Source: Sipunculus nudus | Lineage: Eukaryota; Annelida; Sipuncula; Golfingiida; Sipunculidae | Direction of reading: 5' to 3' | Assembly (NCBI GenBank): GCA_026874595.1 | Contig: CM049313.1 | Location: forward strand, 79,350,659-79,414,658 | DNA: 64,000 bases | Shown: piece after piece, positions 23,557 to 35,842 of the stretch | Layout of the letters: each line of letters begins with the position of its first letter | How positions within the stretch are numbered: the first letter of the stretch is position 1 | Position numbers and translations under genes: made by a program | The notes under the pieces: generated by a model | Told to the model about the DNA's origin: nothing | What the model saw: only the letters and a program-made list of their open reading frames with translations | Databases searched by the model: none

Positions 23557-25558
23557 CTGTAAATGTACTGTTCGGTGAGGAGCCAAACCTGGGACGTTGT
23601 TAACGATACTTCAGCCATAGCCTGGAAGGGGGCATTTTGGTGATCCATCGTGCTGTTATATGGAAGTTACCTATATAGGCGGGCAAGATTCCTTATATTT
23701 TGTCCGGTGACCGTAAATGTACTGTTTGGTGAGGAGCCAAACCTGGGACGTTGTTAACGTTACTTCAGCCATAGCCTGGAAGGGGGCATTTTGGTGATCC
23801 ATTGTGCTGTTGTATGGAAGTTACCTATATAGGCGGGCAAGATTCCTTATGTTTTGTCCAGTGACCGTAAATGTACTGTCCGGTGAGGAGCCAAACCTGG
23901 GACGTTGTTAACGATACTTCAGCCATAGCCTGGAAGGGGGCATTTTGGTGATCCATCGTGCTGTTGTATGGAAGTTACCTATATAGGCGGGCAAGATTCC
24001 TTATGTTTTGTCCGGTGACCGTAAATGTACTGTCCGGTGAGGAGCCAAACCTGGGACGTTGTTAACGTTACTTCAGCCATAGCCTGGAAGGGGTCATTTT
24101 GGTGATCCATCGTGCTGTTGTATGGAAATTACCTATATAGGCGGGCAAGATTCCTTATGTTTTGTCCAGTGACCGTAAATACACTGTCCGGTGAGGAGCC
24201 AAACGTGGGACGTTGTTAACGATACTTCAGCCATAGCCTGGAAGGGGGCATTTTGGTAATCCATCGTGCTGTTGTATGGAAGTTACCTATATAGGCGGGC
24301 AAGATTCCTTATGTTTTGTCCGGTGACCGTAAATGTACTGTCCGATGAGGAGCCAAACCTGGGACGTTGTTAAGGATACTTCAGCCATAGCCTGGAAGGG
24401 GGCATTTTGGTGATCCATCGTGCTGTTGTATGGAAATTACCTATATAGGCGGGCAAGATTCCTTATGTTTTGTCCGGTGACCGTAAATGCACTGTCCGGT
24501 GAGGAGCCAAACCTGGGACGTTGTTAACGATACTTCAGCCATAGCCTGGAAGGGGGCATTTTGGTGATCCATCGTGCTGTTGTATGGAAGTTACCTATAT
24601 AGGCGGGCAAGATTCCTTATGTTTTGTCCGGTGACCGTAAATGTACTGTCCAGTGAGGAGCCAAACCTGGGACGTTGTTAACGTTACTTCAGCCATAGCC
24701 TGGAAGGGGACATTTTGGTGATCCATCGTGCTGTTGTATGTAAGTTACCTATATAGGCGGGCAAGATTCCTTATGTTTTGTCCGGTGACCGTAAATGCAC
24801 TGTCTGGTGAGGAGCCAAACCTGGGACATTGTTAACGATACTTCAGCCATAGCCTGGAAGGGGGCATTTTGGTGATCCATCGTGCTGTTGTATGGAAGTT
24901 ACCTATATAGGCGGGCAAGATTCCTTATGTTTTGTCCGGTGACCGTAAATGTACTGTCCAGTGAGGAGCCAAACCTGGGACGTTGTTAACGATACTTCAG
25001 CCATAGCCTGGAAGGGGGCATTTTGGTGATCCATCGTGCTGTTGTATGGAAATTACCTATATAGGCGGGCAAAATTCCTTATGTTTTGTCCGGTGACCGT
25101 AAATGCACTGTCCGGTGAGGAGCCAAACCTGGGACCTTGTTAACGATACTTCAGCCATAGCCTGGAAGAGGGCATTTTGGTGATCCATCGTGCTGTTTTA
25201 TGGAAGTTACCTATATAGGCGGGTAAGATTCCTTATGTTTTATCCGGTGACCGTAAATGTACTGTCCGTTGAGGAGCCAAACCTGGGACGTTGTTAACGT
25301 TACTTCAGCCATAGCCTGGAAGGGGGCATTTTGGTGATCCGTCGTGCTGTTGTATGGAAGTTACCTATATAGGCGGGCAAGATTCCTTATGTTTTGTCCG
25401 GTGACCGTAAATGCACTGTCCGGTGAGGAGCCAAACCTGGGACGTTGTTAACGATACTTAAGCCATAGCCTGGAAGGGGGCATTTTGGTGATCCATTGTG
25501 CTGTTGTATGGAAGTTACCTATATATGCGGGCAAGATTCCTTATGTTTTGTCCGGTGA
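23557..25558 (+). repeat. 13-monomer HOR, copy 2 (2,002 bp)
   Basis: This repeats copy 1 marker for marker, including rare linked changes such as TTATATTTTG, CCGATGAGG and GACCTTG, so the duplication is recent. It differs in having CCGTTGAGGAGCC where copy 1 has CCGTTGACTAGCC, and its last unit has AATCCTGGG. From there the sequence passes into the cassette zone instead of restarting the HOR. Confidence 0.9.
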
Positions 25559-25868
25559 CTGTAAATGTACTGTTCGGTGAGGAGCCAATCCTGGGACGTT
25601 GTTAACGATACTTCAGCCATAGCCTGGAAGGGGGCATTTTGGTGATCCATTGTGCTGTTGTATGGAAGTTACCTATATATGCGGGCAAGATTCCTTATGT
25701 TTTGTCCGGTGACCGTAAATATACTGTTCGGTGAGGAGCCAAACCTGGGACGTTGTTAACGATACTTCAGCCATAGCCTGGAAGGGGGCATTTTGGTGAT
25801 CCATCGTGCTGTTGTATGGAAGTTACCTATATAGGCGGGCAAGATTCCTTATGTTTTGTCCGGTGACC

Positions 25869-25980
25869 GTAAGTACTGTTCGGTGAGGAGCCAAACCTGG
25901 GACGTTGTTAACGTTACTTCAGCCATAGCCTAGAAGGGGGCATTTGGGTGATCCATCGTCCTGTTGTATGGAAGTTACCT
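25869..25980 (+). repeat. Type example of the 152-bp cassette monomer
   Basis: This monomer reads GTAAGTACTG where the consensus has GTAAATGTACTG, a 2-bp loss. It is linked to CCTAGAAGG, CATTTGGGTGATCC and CGTCCTG. The CCTAGAAGG tag recurs at 25,931, 29,319, 30,707, 31,475, 33,325, 35,171, 37,017, 39,325, 41,637, 43,486, 45,332, 46,258, 47,800, 50,570, 53,032, 57,344, 59,344, 60,420 and 62,420. A twentieth 2-bp-short copy near 54,975 lacks the downstream tag. Spacing in monomers: 22, 9, 5, 12, 12, 12, 15, 15, 12, 12, 6, 10, 18, 16, 13, 15, 13, 7, 13. GTAAGTAGTG variants at about 30,647 and 33,265 form a sub-lineage. Confidence 0.9.
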
Positions 25981-28016
25981 ATATAGGCGGGCAAGATTCC
26001 TTATGTTTTGTCCGGTGACCGTAAATGTACTATCCGGTGAGGAGCCGAACCTGGGACGTTGTTAACGATACTTCAGCCATAGCCTGGAAGGGGGCATTTT
26101 GGTGATCCATCGTGCTGTTGTATGGAAGTTACCTATATAGGCGGGCAAGATTCCTTATGTTTTGTCCAGTGCCCGTAAATGTACTGTTCGGTGAGGAGCC
26201 AAACCTGGGACGTTGTTAAAGTTACTTCAGCCATAGCCTGGAAGGGGGCATTTTGGTGATCCATCGTGCTGTTGTATGGAAGTTACCTATATAGGCGGGC
26301 AAGATTCCTTATGTTTTGTCCGGTGACCATAAATGGACTGTTAGGTGAGGAGCCAAACCTGGGACGTTGTTAACGTTACTTCAGCCATAGCCTGGAAGGG
26401 GGCATTTTGGTGATCCATCGTGCTGTTGTATGGAAGTTACCTATATAGGCGGGCAAGATTCCTTATGTTTTGTCCGGTGACCATAAATGTACTGTCCAGT
26501 GAGGAGCCAAACCTGGGACGTTGTTAACGTTACTTCAGCCATAGCCTGGAAGGGGACATTTTGGTGATCCATCGTGCTGTTGTATGTAAGTTACCTATAT
26601 AGGCGGGCAAGATTCCTTATGTTTTGTCCGGTGACCGTAAATGCACTGTCTGGTGAGGAGCCAAACCTGGGACATTGTTAACGATACTTCAGCCATAGCC
26701 TGGAAGGGGGCATTTTGGTGATCCATCGTGCTGTTGTATGGAAGTTACCTATATAGGCGGGCAAGATTCCTTATGTTTTGTCCGGTGACCGTAAATGTAC
26801 TGTCCAGTGAGGAGCCAAACCTGGGACGTTGTTAACGATACTTCAGCCATAGCCTGGAAGGGGGCATTTTGGTGATCCATCGTGCTGTTGTATGGAAATT
26901 ACCTATATAGGCGGGCAAAATTCCTTATGTTTTGTCCGGTGACCGTAAATGCACTGTCCGGTGAGGAGCCAAACCTGGGACGTTGTTAACGATACTTCAG
27001 CCATAGCCTGGAAGAGGGCATTTTGGTGATCCATCGTGCTGTTTTATGGAAGTTACCTATATAGGCGGGTAAGATTCCTTATGTTTTATCCGGTGACTGT
27101 AAATGTACTGTCCGGTGAGGAGCCAAACCTGGGACGTTGTTAACGATACTTCAGCCATAGCCTGGAAGGGGGCATTTTGGTGATCCATCGTGCTGTTGTA
27201 TGGAAGTTACCTATATAGGCGGGCAAGATTCCTTATGTTTTGTCCGGTGCCCGTAAATGTACTGTTCGGTGAGGAGCCAAACCTGGGACGTTGTTAACGA
27301 TAATTCAGCCATAGCCTGGAAGGGGGCATTTTGGTGATCCATCGTGCTGTTGTATGGAAGTTACCTATATAGGCGGGCAAGATTCCTTATGTTTTGTCCG
27401 GTGACCGTAAATGTACTGTTCGGTGAGGAGCCAAACCTGGGACGTTGTTAACGATACTTCAGCCATAGCATTGAAAGGGGCATTTTGGTGATCCATCGTG
27501 CTGTTGTATGGAAGTTACCTATATAGGCGGGCAAGATTCCTTATGTTTTGTCCGGTGACCGTAAATGTACTATTCGTTGAGGAGTCAAACCTGGGACGTT
27601 GTTAACGTTACTTCAGCCATAGCCTGAAGGGGGCATTTTGGTGATCCATCGTGCTGTTGTATGGAAGTTACCTATATAGGCGGGCAAGATTCCTTATGTT
27701 TTATCCGGTGACCGTAAATGTACTGTCCGTTGAGGAGCCAAACCTGGGACGTTGTTAACGTTACTTCAGCCATAGCCTGGAAGGGGGCATTTTGGTGATC
27801 CGTCGTGCTGTTGTATGGAAGTTACCTATATAGGCGGGCAAGATTCCTTATGTTTTGTCCGGTGACCGTAAATGCACTGTCCGGTGAGGAGCCAAACCTG
27901 GGAGGTTGTTAACGATACTTAAGCCATAGCCTGGAAGGGGGCATTTTGGTGATCCATTGTGCTGTTGTATGGAAGTTACCTATATATGCGGGCAAGATTC
28001 CTTATGTTTTGTCCGG

Positions 28017-28095
28017 TGACTGTAAATGTACTGTTCGGTGAGGAGCCAATCCTTGGCTGGGTTAACGTTACTTCAGCCATAGCCTGGAAGGGGAC
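28017..28095 (+). other. Chimeric monomer with junction scar
   Basis: The left half (GACTGTAAATG, TTCGG, AATCC) is of the TATATGCGG cassette type and the right half (AACGTTAC, GGGGACATT) is of the GACCATAAATG type. Between them CCTGGGACGTTG is replaced by CCTTGGCTGG, one base shorter overall, at about 28,051-28,061. The neighbours on each side follow the two different lineages. This fits a deletion or exchange joined with a small non-homologous patch. Confidence 0.75.
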
Positions 28096-28990
28096 ATTTT
28101 GGTGATCCATCGTGCTGTTGTATGTAAGTTACCTATATAGGCGGGCAAGATTCCTTATGTTTTGTCCGGTGACCGTAAATGCACTGTCTGGTGAGGAGCC
28201 AAACCTGGGACATTGTTAACGATACTTCAGCCATAGCCTGGAAGGGGGCATTTTGGTGATCCATCGTGCTGTTGTATGGAGGTTACCTATATAGGCGGGC
28301 AAGATTCCTTATGTTTTGTCCGGTGACCGTAAATGTACTGTCCAGTGAGGAGCCAAACCTGGGACGTTGTTAACGATACTTCAGCCATAGCCTGGAAGGG
28401 GGCATTTTGGTGATCCATCGTGCTGTTGTATGGAAATTACCTTTATAGGCGGGCAAAATTCCTTATGTTTTGTCCGGTGACCGTAAATGCACTGTCCGGT
28501 GAGGAGCCAAACCTGGGACGTTGTTAACGATACTTCAGCCATAGCCTGGAAGAGGGCATTTTGGTGATCCATCGTGCTGTTTTATGGAAGTTACCTATAT
28601 AGGCGGGTAAGATTCCTTATGTTTTATCCGGTGACTGTAAATGTACTGTCCGGTGAGGAGCCAAACCTGGGACGTTGTTAACGTTACTTCAGCCATAGCC
28701 TGGAAGGGGGCATTTTGGTGATCCGTCGTGCTGTTGTATGGAAGTTACCTATATAGGCGGGCAAGATTCCTTATGTTTTGTCCGGTGACCGTAAATGCAC
28801 TGTCCGGTGAGGAGCCAAACCTGGGACGTTGTTAACGATACTTAAGCCATAGCCTGGAAGGGGGCATTTTGGTGATCCATTGTGCTGTTGTAAGGAAGTT
28901 ACCTATATATGCGGGCAAGATTCCTTATGTTTTGTCCGGTGACTGTTAATGTACTGTTCGGTGAGGAGCCAATCCTGGGACGTTGTTAAC

Positions 28991-28997
28991 GATCGAT
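28991..28997 (+). repeat. GATCGAT insertion marker (+4 bp), first of eight
   Basis: The consensus GATAC reads GATCGATAC, a 4-bp gain that looks like a tandem duplication of GATC/CGAT. It occurs at 28,991, 30,379, 32,997, 41,309, 43,158, 45,930, 47,472 and 54,708, always linked to GTAAGGAAG and GACTGTTAATG in the same monomer. The alternative cassette form has GTATGGAAG, GACTGTAAATG and plain GATAC (for example near 25,600, 36,690, 39,000, 50,240, 52,710, 57,020, 59,020 and 62,095). Copy 43,158 reads GATCGATCATTC, a further change. Confidence 0.9.
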
Positions 28998-31900
28998 ACT
29001 TCAGCCATAGCCTGGAAGGGGGCATTTTGGTGATCCATTGTGCTGTTGTATGGAAGTTACCTATATATGCGGGCAAGATTCCTTATGTTTTGTCCGGTGA
29101 CCGTAAATATACTGTTCGGTGAGGAGCCAAACCTGGGACGTTGTTAACGATACTTCAGCCATAGCCTGGAAGGGGGCATTTTGGTGATCCATCGTGCTGT
29201 TGTATGGAAGTTACCTATATAGGCGGGCAAGATTCCTTATGTTTTGTCCGGTGACCGTAAGTACTGTTCGGTGAGGAGCCAAACCTGGGACGTTGTTAAC
29301 GTTACTTCAGCCATAGCCTAGAAGGGGGCATTTGGGTGATCCATCGTCCTGTTGTATGGAAGTTACCTATATAGGCGGGCAAGATTCCTTATGTTTTGTC
29401 CGGTGACCGTAAATGTACTATCCGGTGAGGAGCCAAACCTGGGACATTGTTAACGATACTTCAGCCATAGCCTGGAAGGGGGCATTTTGGTGATCCATCG
29501 TGCTGTTGTATGGAAGTTACCTATATAGGCGGGCAAGATTCCTTATGTTTTGTCCGGTGCCCGTAAATGTACTGTTCGGTGAGGAGCCAAACCTGGGATG
29601 TTGTTAACGATACTTCAGCCATAGCCTGGAAGGGGGCATTTTGGTGATCCATCGTGCTGTTGTATGGAAGTTACCTATATAGGCGGGCAAGATTCCTTAT
29701 GTTTTGTCCGGTGACCATAAATGTACTGTCCAGTGAGGAGCCAAACCTGGGACGTTGTTAACGTTACTTCAGCCATAGCCTGGAAGGGGACATTTTGGTG
29801 ATCCATCGTGCTGTTGTATGTAAGTTACCTATATAGGCGGGCAAGATTCCTTATGTTTTGTCCGGTGACCGTAAATGCACTGTCTGGTGAGGAGCCAAAC
29901 CTGGGACATTGTTAACGATACTTCAGCCATAGCCTGGAAGGGGGCATTTTGGTGATCCATCGTGCTGTTGTATGGAAGTTACCTATATAGGCGGGTAAGA
30001 TTCCTTATGTTTTATCCGGTGACTGTAAATGTACTGTCCGGTGAGGAGCCAAACCTGGGACGTTGTTAACGTTACTTCAGCCATAGCCTGGAAGGGGGCA
30101 TTTTGGTGATCCGTCGTGCTGTTGTATGGAAGTTACCTATATAGGCGGGCAAGATTCCTTATGTTTTGTCCGGTGACCGTAAATGCACTGTCCGGTGAGG
30201 AGCCAAACCTGGGACGTTGTTAACGATACTTAAGCCATAGCCTGGAAGGGGGCATTTTGGTGATCCATTGTGCTGTTGTAAGGAAGTTACCTATATATGC
30301 GGGCAAGATTCCTTATGTTTTGTCCGGTGACTGTTAATGTACTGTTCGGTGAGGAGCCAATCCTGGGACGTTGTTAACGATCGATACTTCAGCCATAGCC
30401 TGGAAGGGGGCATTTTGGTGATCCATTGTGCTGTTGTATGGAAGTTACCTATATATGCGGGCAAGATTCCTTATGTTTTGTCCGGTGACCGTAAATATAC
30501 TGTTCGGTGAGGAGCCAAACCTGGGACGTTGTTAACGATACTTCAGCCATAGCCTGGAAGGGGGCATTTTGGTGATCCATCGTGCTGTTGTATGGAAGTT
30601 ACCTATATAGGCGGGCAAGATTCCTTATGTTTTGTCCGGTGACCGTAAGTAGTGTTCGGTGAGGAGCCAAACCTGGGACGTTGTTAACGTTACTTCAGCC
30701 ATAGCCTAGAAGGGGGCATTTGGGTGATCCATCGTCCTGTTGTATGGAAGTTACCTATATAGGCGGGCAAGATTCCTTATGTTTTGTCCAGTGACCGTAA
30801 ATGTACTGTTCGGTGAGGAGCCAAACCTGGGACGTTGTTAATGATACTTCAGCCATAGCATGGAAAGGGGCATTTTGGTGATCCATCGTGCTGTTGTATG
30901 GAAGTTACCTATATAGGCGGGCAAGATTCCTTATGTTTTGTCCGGTGACCGTAAATGTACTGTTCGGTGAGGAGTCAAACCTGGGACGTTGTTAACGTTA
31001 CTTCAGCCATAGCCTGGAAGGGGGCATTTTGGTGATCCATCGTTCTGTTGTATGGAAGTTACCTATATAGGCGGGCAAGATTCCTTATGTTTTGTCCGGT
31101 GACCGTAAATGTACTGTTCGGTGAGGAGCCAAACCTGGGACGTTGTTATCGTTACTTCAGCCATAGCCTGGAAGGGGGCATTTTGGTGATCCATTGTGCT
31201 GTTGTATGGAAGTTACCTATATATGCGGGCAAGATTCCTTATGTTTTGTCCGGTGACCGTAAATATACTGTTCGGTGAGGAGCCAAACCTGGGACGTTGT
31301 TAACGATACTTCAGCCATAGCCTGGAAGGGGGCATTTTGGTGATCCATCGTGCTGTTGTATGGAAGTTACCTATATAGGCGGGCAAGATTCCTTATGTTT
31401 TGTCCGGTGACCGTAAGTACTGTTCGGTGAGGAGCCAAACCTGGGACGTTGTTAACGTTACTTCAGCCATAGCCTAGAAGGGGGCATTTGGGTGATCCAT
31501 CGTCCTGTTGTATGGAAGTTACCTATATAGGCGGGCAAGATTCCTTATGTTTTGTCCTGTGACCGTAAATGTACTATCCGGTGAGGAGCCAAACCTGGGA
31601 CGTTGTTAACGATACTTCAGCCATAGCCTGGAAGGGGGCATTTTGGTGATCCATCGTGCTGTTGTATGGAAGTTACCTATATAGGCGGGCAAGATTCCTT
31701 ATGTTTTGTCCGGTGCACGTAAATGTACTGTTCGGTGAGGAGCCAAACCTGGGACGTTGTTAACGTTACTTCAGCCATAGCCTGGAAGGGGGCATTTTGG
31801 TGATCCATCGTGCTGTTGTATGGAAGTTACCTATATAGGCGGGCAAGATTCCTTATGTTTTGTCCGGTGACCGTAAATGTACTATTCGGTGAGGAGTCAA

Positions 31901-32310
31901 ACGTGGGACGTTGTTAACGTTACTTCAGCCATAGCCTGGAAGGGGGCATTTTGGTGATCCATCGTGCTGTTGTATGGAAGTTACCTATATAGGCGGGCAA
32001 GATTCCTTATGTTTTGTCCAGTGACCGTAAATGTACTGTTCGGTGAGGAGCCAAACCTGGGACGTTGTTAACGATACTTCAGCCATAGCATGGAAAGGGG
32101 CATTTTGGTGATCCATCGTGCTGTTGTATGGAAGTTACCTATATAGGCGGGCAAGATTCCTTATGTTTTGTCCGGTGACCGTAAATGTACTATTCGGTGA
32201 GGAGTCAAACCTGGGACGTTGTTAACGTTACTTCAGCCATAGCCTGGAAGGGGGCATTTTGGTGATCCATCGTGCTGTTGTATGGAAGTTACCTATATAG
32301 GCGGGTAAGA

Positions 32311-35300
32311 TTCCTTATGTTTTGTCCGGTGACCGTAAATGTACTGTCCAGTGAGGAGCCAAACCTGGGACGTTGTTAACGATACTTCAGCCATAGCCTG
32401 GAAGGGGGCATTTTGGTGATCCATCGTGCTGTTGTATGGAAATTACCTATATAGGCGGGCAAAATTCCTTATGTTTTGTCCGGTGACCGTAAATGCACTG
32501 TCCGGTGAGGAGCCAAACCTGGGACGTTGTTAACGATACTTCAGCCATAGCCTGGAAGAGGGCATTTTGGTGATCCATCGTGCTGTTTTATGGAAGTTAC
32601 CTATATAGGCGGGTAAGATTCCTTATGTTTTATCCGGTGACTGTAAATGTACTGTCCGGTGAGGAGCCAAACCTGGGACGTTGTTAACGTTACTTCAGCC
32701 ATGGCCTGGAAGGGGGCATTTTGGTGATCCGTCGTGCTGTTGTATGGAAGTTACCTATATAGGCGGGCAAGATTCCTTATGTTTTGTCCGGTGACCGTAA
32801 ATGCACTGTCCGGTGAGGAGCCAAACCTGGGACGTTGTTAACGATACTTAAGCCATAGCCTGGAAGGGGGCATTTTGGTGATCCATTGTGCTGTTGTAAG
32901 GAAGTTACCTATATATGCGGGCAAGATTCCTTATGTTTTGTCCGGTGACTGTTAATGTACTGTTCGGTGAGGAGCCAATCCTGGGACGTTGTTAACGATC
33001 GATACTTCAGCCATAGCCTGGAAGGGGGCATTTTGGTGATCCATTGTGCTGTTGTATGGAAGTTACCTATATATGCGGGCAAGATTCCTTATGTTTTGTC
33101 CGGTGACCGTAAATATACTGTTCGGTGAGGAGCCAAACCTGGGACGTTGTTAACGATACTTCAGCCATAGCCTGGAAGGGGGCATTTTGGTGATCCATCG
33201 TGCTGTTGTATGGAAGTTACCTATATAGGCGGGCAAGATTCCTTATGTTTTGTCCGGTGACCGTAAGTAGTGTTCGGTGAGGAGCCAAACCTGGGACGTT
33301 GTTAACGTTACTTCAGCCATAGCCTAGAAGGGGGCATTTGGGTGATCCATCGTCCTGTTGTATGGAAGTTACCTATATAGGCGGGCAAGATTCCTTATGT
33401 TTTGTCCGGTGACCGTAAATGTACTATCCGGTGAGGAGCCAAACCTGGGACGTTGTTAACGATACTTCAGCCATAGCCTGGAAGGGGGCATTTTGGTGAT
33501 CCATCGTGCTGTTGTATGGAAGTTACCTATATAGGCGGGCAAGATTCCTTATGTTTTGTCCGGTGCCCGTAAATGTACTGTTCGGTGAGGAGCCAAACCT
33601 GGGACGTTGTTAACGTTACTTCAGCCATAGCCTGGAAGGGGGCATTTTGGTGATCCATCGTGCTGTTGTATGGAAGTTACCTATATAGGCGGGCAAGATT
33701 CCTTATGTTTTGTCCGGTGACCGTAAATGTACTATTCGGTGAGGAGTCAAACCTGGGACGTTGTTAACGTTACTTCAGCCATAGCCTGGAAGGGGGCATT
33801 TTGGTGATCCATCGTGCTGTTGTATGGAAGTTACCTATATAGGCGGGCAAGATTCCTTATGTTTTGTCCAGTGACCGTAAATGTACTGTTCGGTGAGGAG
33901 CCAAACCTGGGACGTTGTTAACGATACTTCAGCCATAGCATGGAAAGGGGCATTTTGGTGATCCATCGTGCTGTTGTATGGAAGTTACCTATATAGGCGG
34001 GCAAGATTCCTTATGTTTTGTCCGGTGACCGTAAATGTACTATTCGGTGAGGAGTCAAACCTGGGACGTTGTTAACGTTACTTCAGCCATAGCCTGGAAG
34101 GGGGCATTTTGGTGATCCATCGTTCTGTTGTATGGAAGTTACCTATATAGGCGGGCAAGATTCCTTATGTTTTGTCCGGTGACCGTAAATGTACTGTTCG
34201 GTGAGGAGCCAAACCTGGGACGTTGTTATCGTTACTTCAGCCATAGCCTGGAAGGGGGCATTTTGGTGATCCATCGTGCTGTTGTATGGAAGTTACCTAT
34301 ATAGGCGGGCAAGATTCCTTATGTTTTGTCCAGTTACCGTGAATGTACTGTTCGGTGAGGAGCCAAACCTGGGACGTTGTTAACGTTACTTCAGCCATAG
34401 CCTGGAAGGGGGCATTTTGGTGATCCATCGTGCTGTTGTATGGAAGTTACCTATATAGGCGGGTAAGATTCCTTATGTTTTGTCCGGTCACCGTAAATGT
34501 ACTGTCCGGTGAGGAGCCAAACCTGGGACGTTGTTAACGATACTTCATCCATAGCCTGGAAGGGGGCATTTTGGTGATCCATGGTGCTGTTGTATGGAAG
34601 TTACCTATATAGGCGGGCAAGATTCCTTATGTTTTGTCCGGTGACCGTAAATGTACTGTCCAGTGAGGAGCTAAACCTGGGACGTTGTTAAAGTTACTTC
34701 AGCCATAGCCTGGAAGGGGGCATTTTGGTGATCCATCGTGCTGTTGTATGTAAGTTACCTATATAGGCGGGCAAGATTCCTTATGTTTTGTCTGGTGACC
34801 GTAAATGTACTGTTCGGAGAGGAGCCAAACCTGGGACGTCGTTAACGTTACTTCAGCCATAGCCTGGAAGGGGGCATTTTGGTGATCCATTGTGCTGTTG
34901 TATGGAAGTTACCTATATATGCGGGCAAGATTCCTTATGTTTTGTCCGGTGACCGTAAATATACTGTTCGGTGAGGAGCCAAACCTGGGACGTTGTTAAC
35001 GATACTTCAGCCATAGCCTGGAAGGGGGCATTTTGGTGATCCATCGTGCTGTTGTATGGAAGTTACCTATATAGGCGGGCAAGATTCCTTATGTTTTGTC
35101 CGGTGACCGTAAGTACTGTTCGGTGAGGAGCCAAACCTGGGACGTTGTTAACGTTACTTCAGCCATAGCCTAGAAGGGGGCATTTGGGTGATCCATCGTC
35201 CTATTGTATGGAAGTTACCTATATAGGCGGGCAAGATTCCTTATGTTTTGTCCGGTGACCGTAAATGTACTATCCGGTGAGGAGCCAAACCTGGGACGTT

Positions 35301-35502
35301 GTTAACGATACTTCAGCCATAGCCTGGAAGGGGGCATTTTGGTGATCCATCGTGCTGTTGTATGGAAGTTACCTATATAGGCGGGCAAGATTCCTTATGT
35401 TTTGTCCGGTGCCCGTAAATGTACTGTTCGGTGAGGAGCCAAACCTGGGACGTTGTTAACGTTACTTCAGCCATAGTCTGGAAGGGGGCATTTTGGTGAT
35501 CC
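32311..35502 (+). repeat. Segmental duplication, copy 1 (partner 42,472-45,663)
   Basis: About 21 monomers match the partner in order at a constant offset of 10,161 bp; GATCGAT at 32,997 and 43,158, CCTAGAAGG at 33,325 and 43,486 and again 35,171 and 45,332, and CCATGGTG at 34,581 and 44,742 all give it. The block includes linked rare units: GCATGGAAAGG, CGTTCTG, GTTATCG, CAGTTACCGTG, GGTCACCG with TTCATCC, GAGCTAAACC and TTCGGAGAGG with GTCGTTAAC. Differences I noticed are GTAAGTAGTG here versus GTAAGTACTG, GTTAAAG near 34,690 and CCTATTG near 35,200. Confidence 0.87.
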
Positions 35503-35842
35503 ATCGTGCTGTTGTATGGAAGTTACCTATATAGGCGGGCAAGATTCCTTATGTTTTGTCCGGTGACAGTAAATGTACTATTCGGTGAGGAGTCAAACCT
35601 GGGACGTTGTTAACGTTACTTCAGCCATAGCCTGGAAGGGGGCATTTTGGTGATCCATCGTGCTGTTGTATGGAAGTTACCTATATAGGCGGGCAAGATT
35701 CCTTATGTTTTGTCCAGTGACCGTAAATGTACTGTTCGGTGAGGAGCCAAACCTGGGACGTTGTTAACGATACTTCAGCCATAGCATGGAAAGGGGCATT
35801 TTGGTGATCCATCGTGCTGTTGTATGGAAGTTACCTATATAG
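35503..35842 (+). repeat. Linking monomers
   Basis: Just over two monomers, with GACAGTAAATG and ACTATTCGG/GAGTCAAACC, then CCAGTGACC with GCATGGAAAGG. They resemble the units at 33,670-33,960, so this is probably a further local repeat of that segment. There is no gene. Confidence 0.7.

Larger units (their letters stand above)
25559..32310 (+). repeat. Cassette zone, left part
   Basis: About 44 monomers. A recurring cassette dominates: GATCCGTCG; AATGCACTG with CTTAAGCC; CATTGTG with TATATGCGG and AATCCTGGG; GTAAATATACTG; GTAAGTACTG (2 bp shorter) with CCTAGAAGG, CATTTGGGTGATCC and CGTCCTG; ACTATCCGG; GTGCCCGTAAATG. CCTAGAAGG occurs here at 25,931, 29,319, 30,707 and 31,475. The segment also has a junction scar near 28,053 and a 1-bp loss (GCCTGAAGG) near 27,626. 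It contains no gene. Confidence 0.82.
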
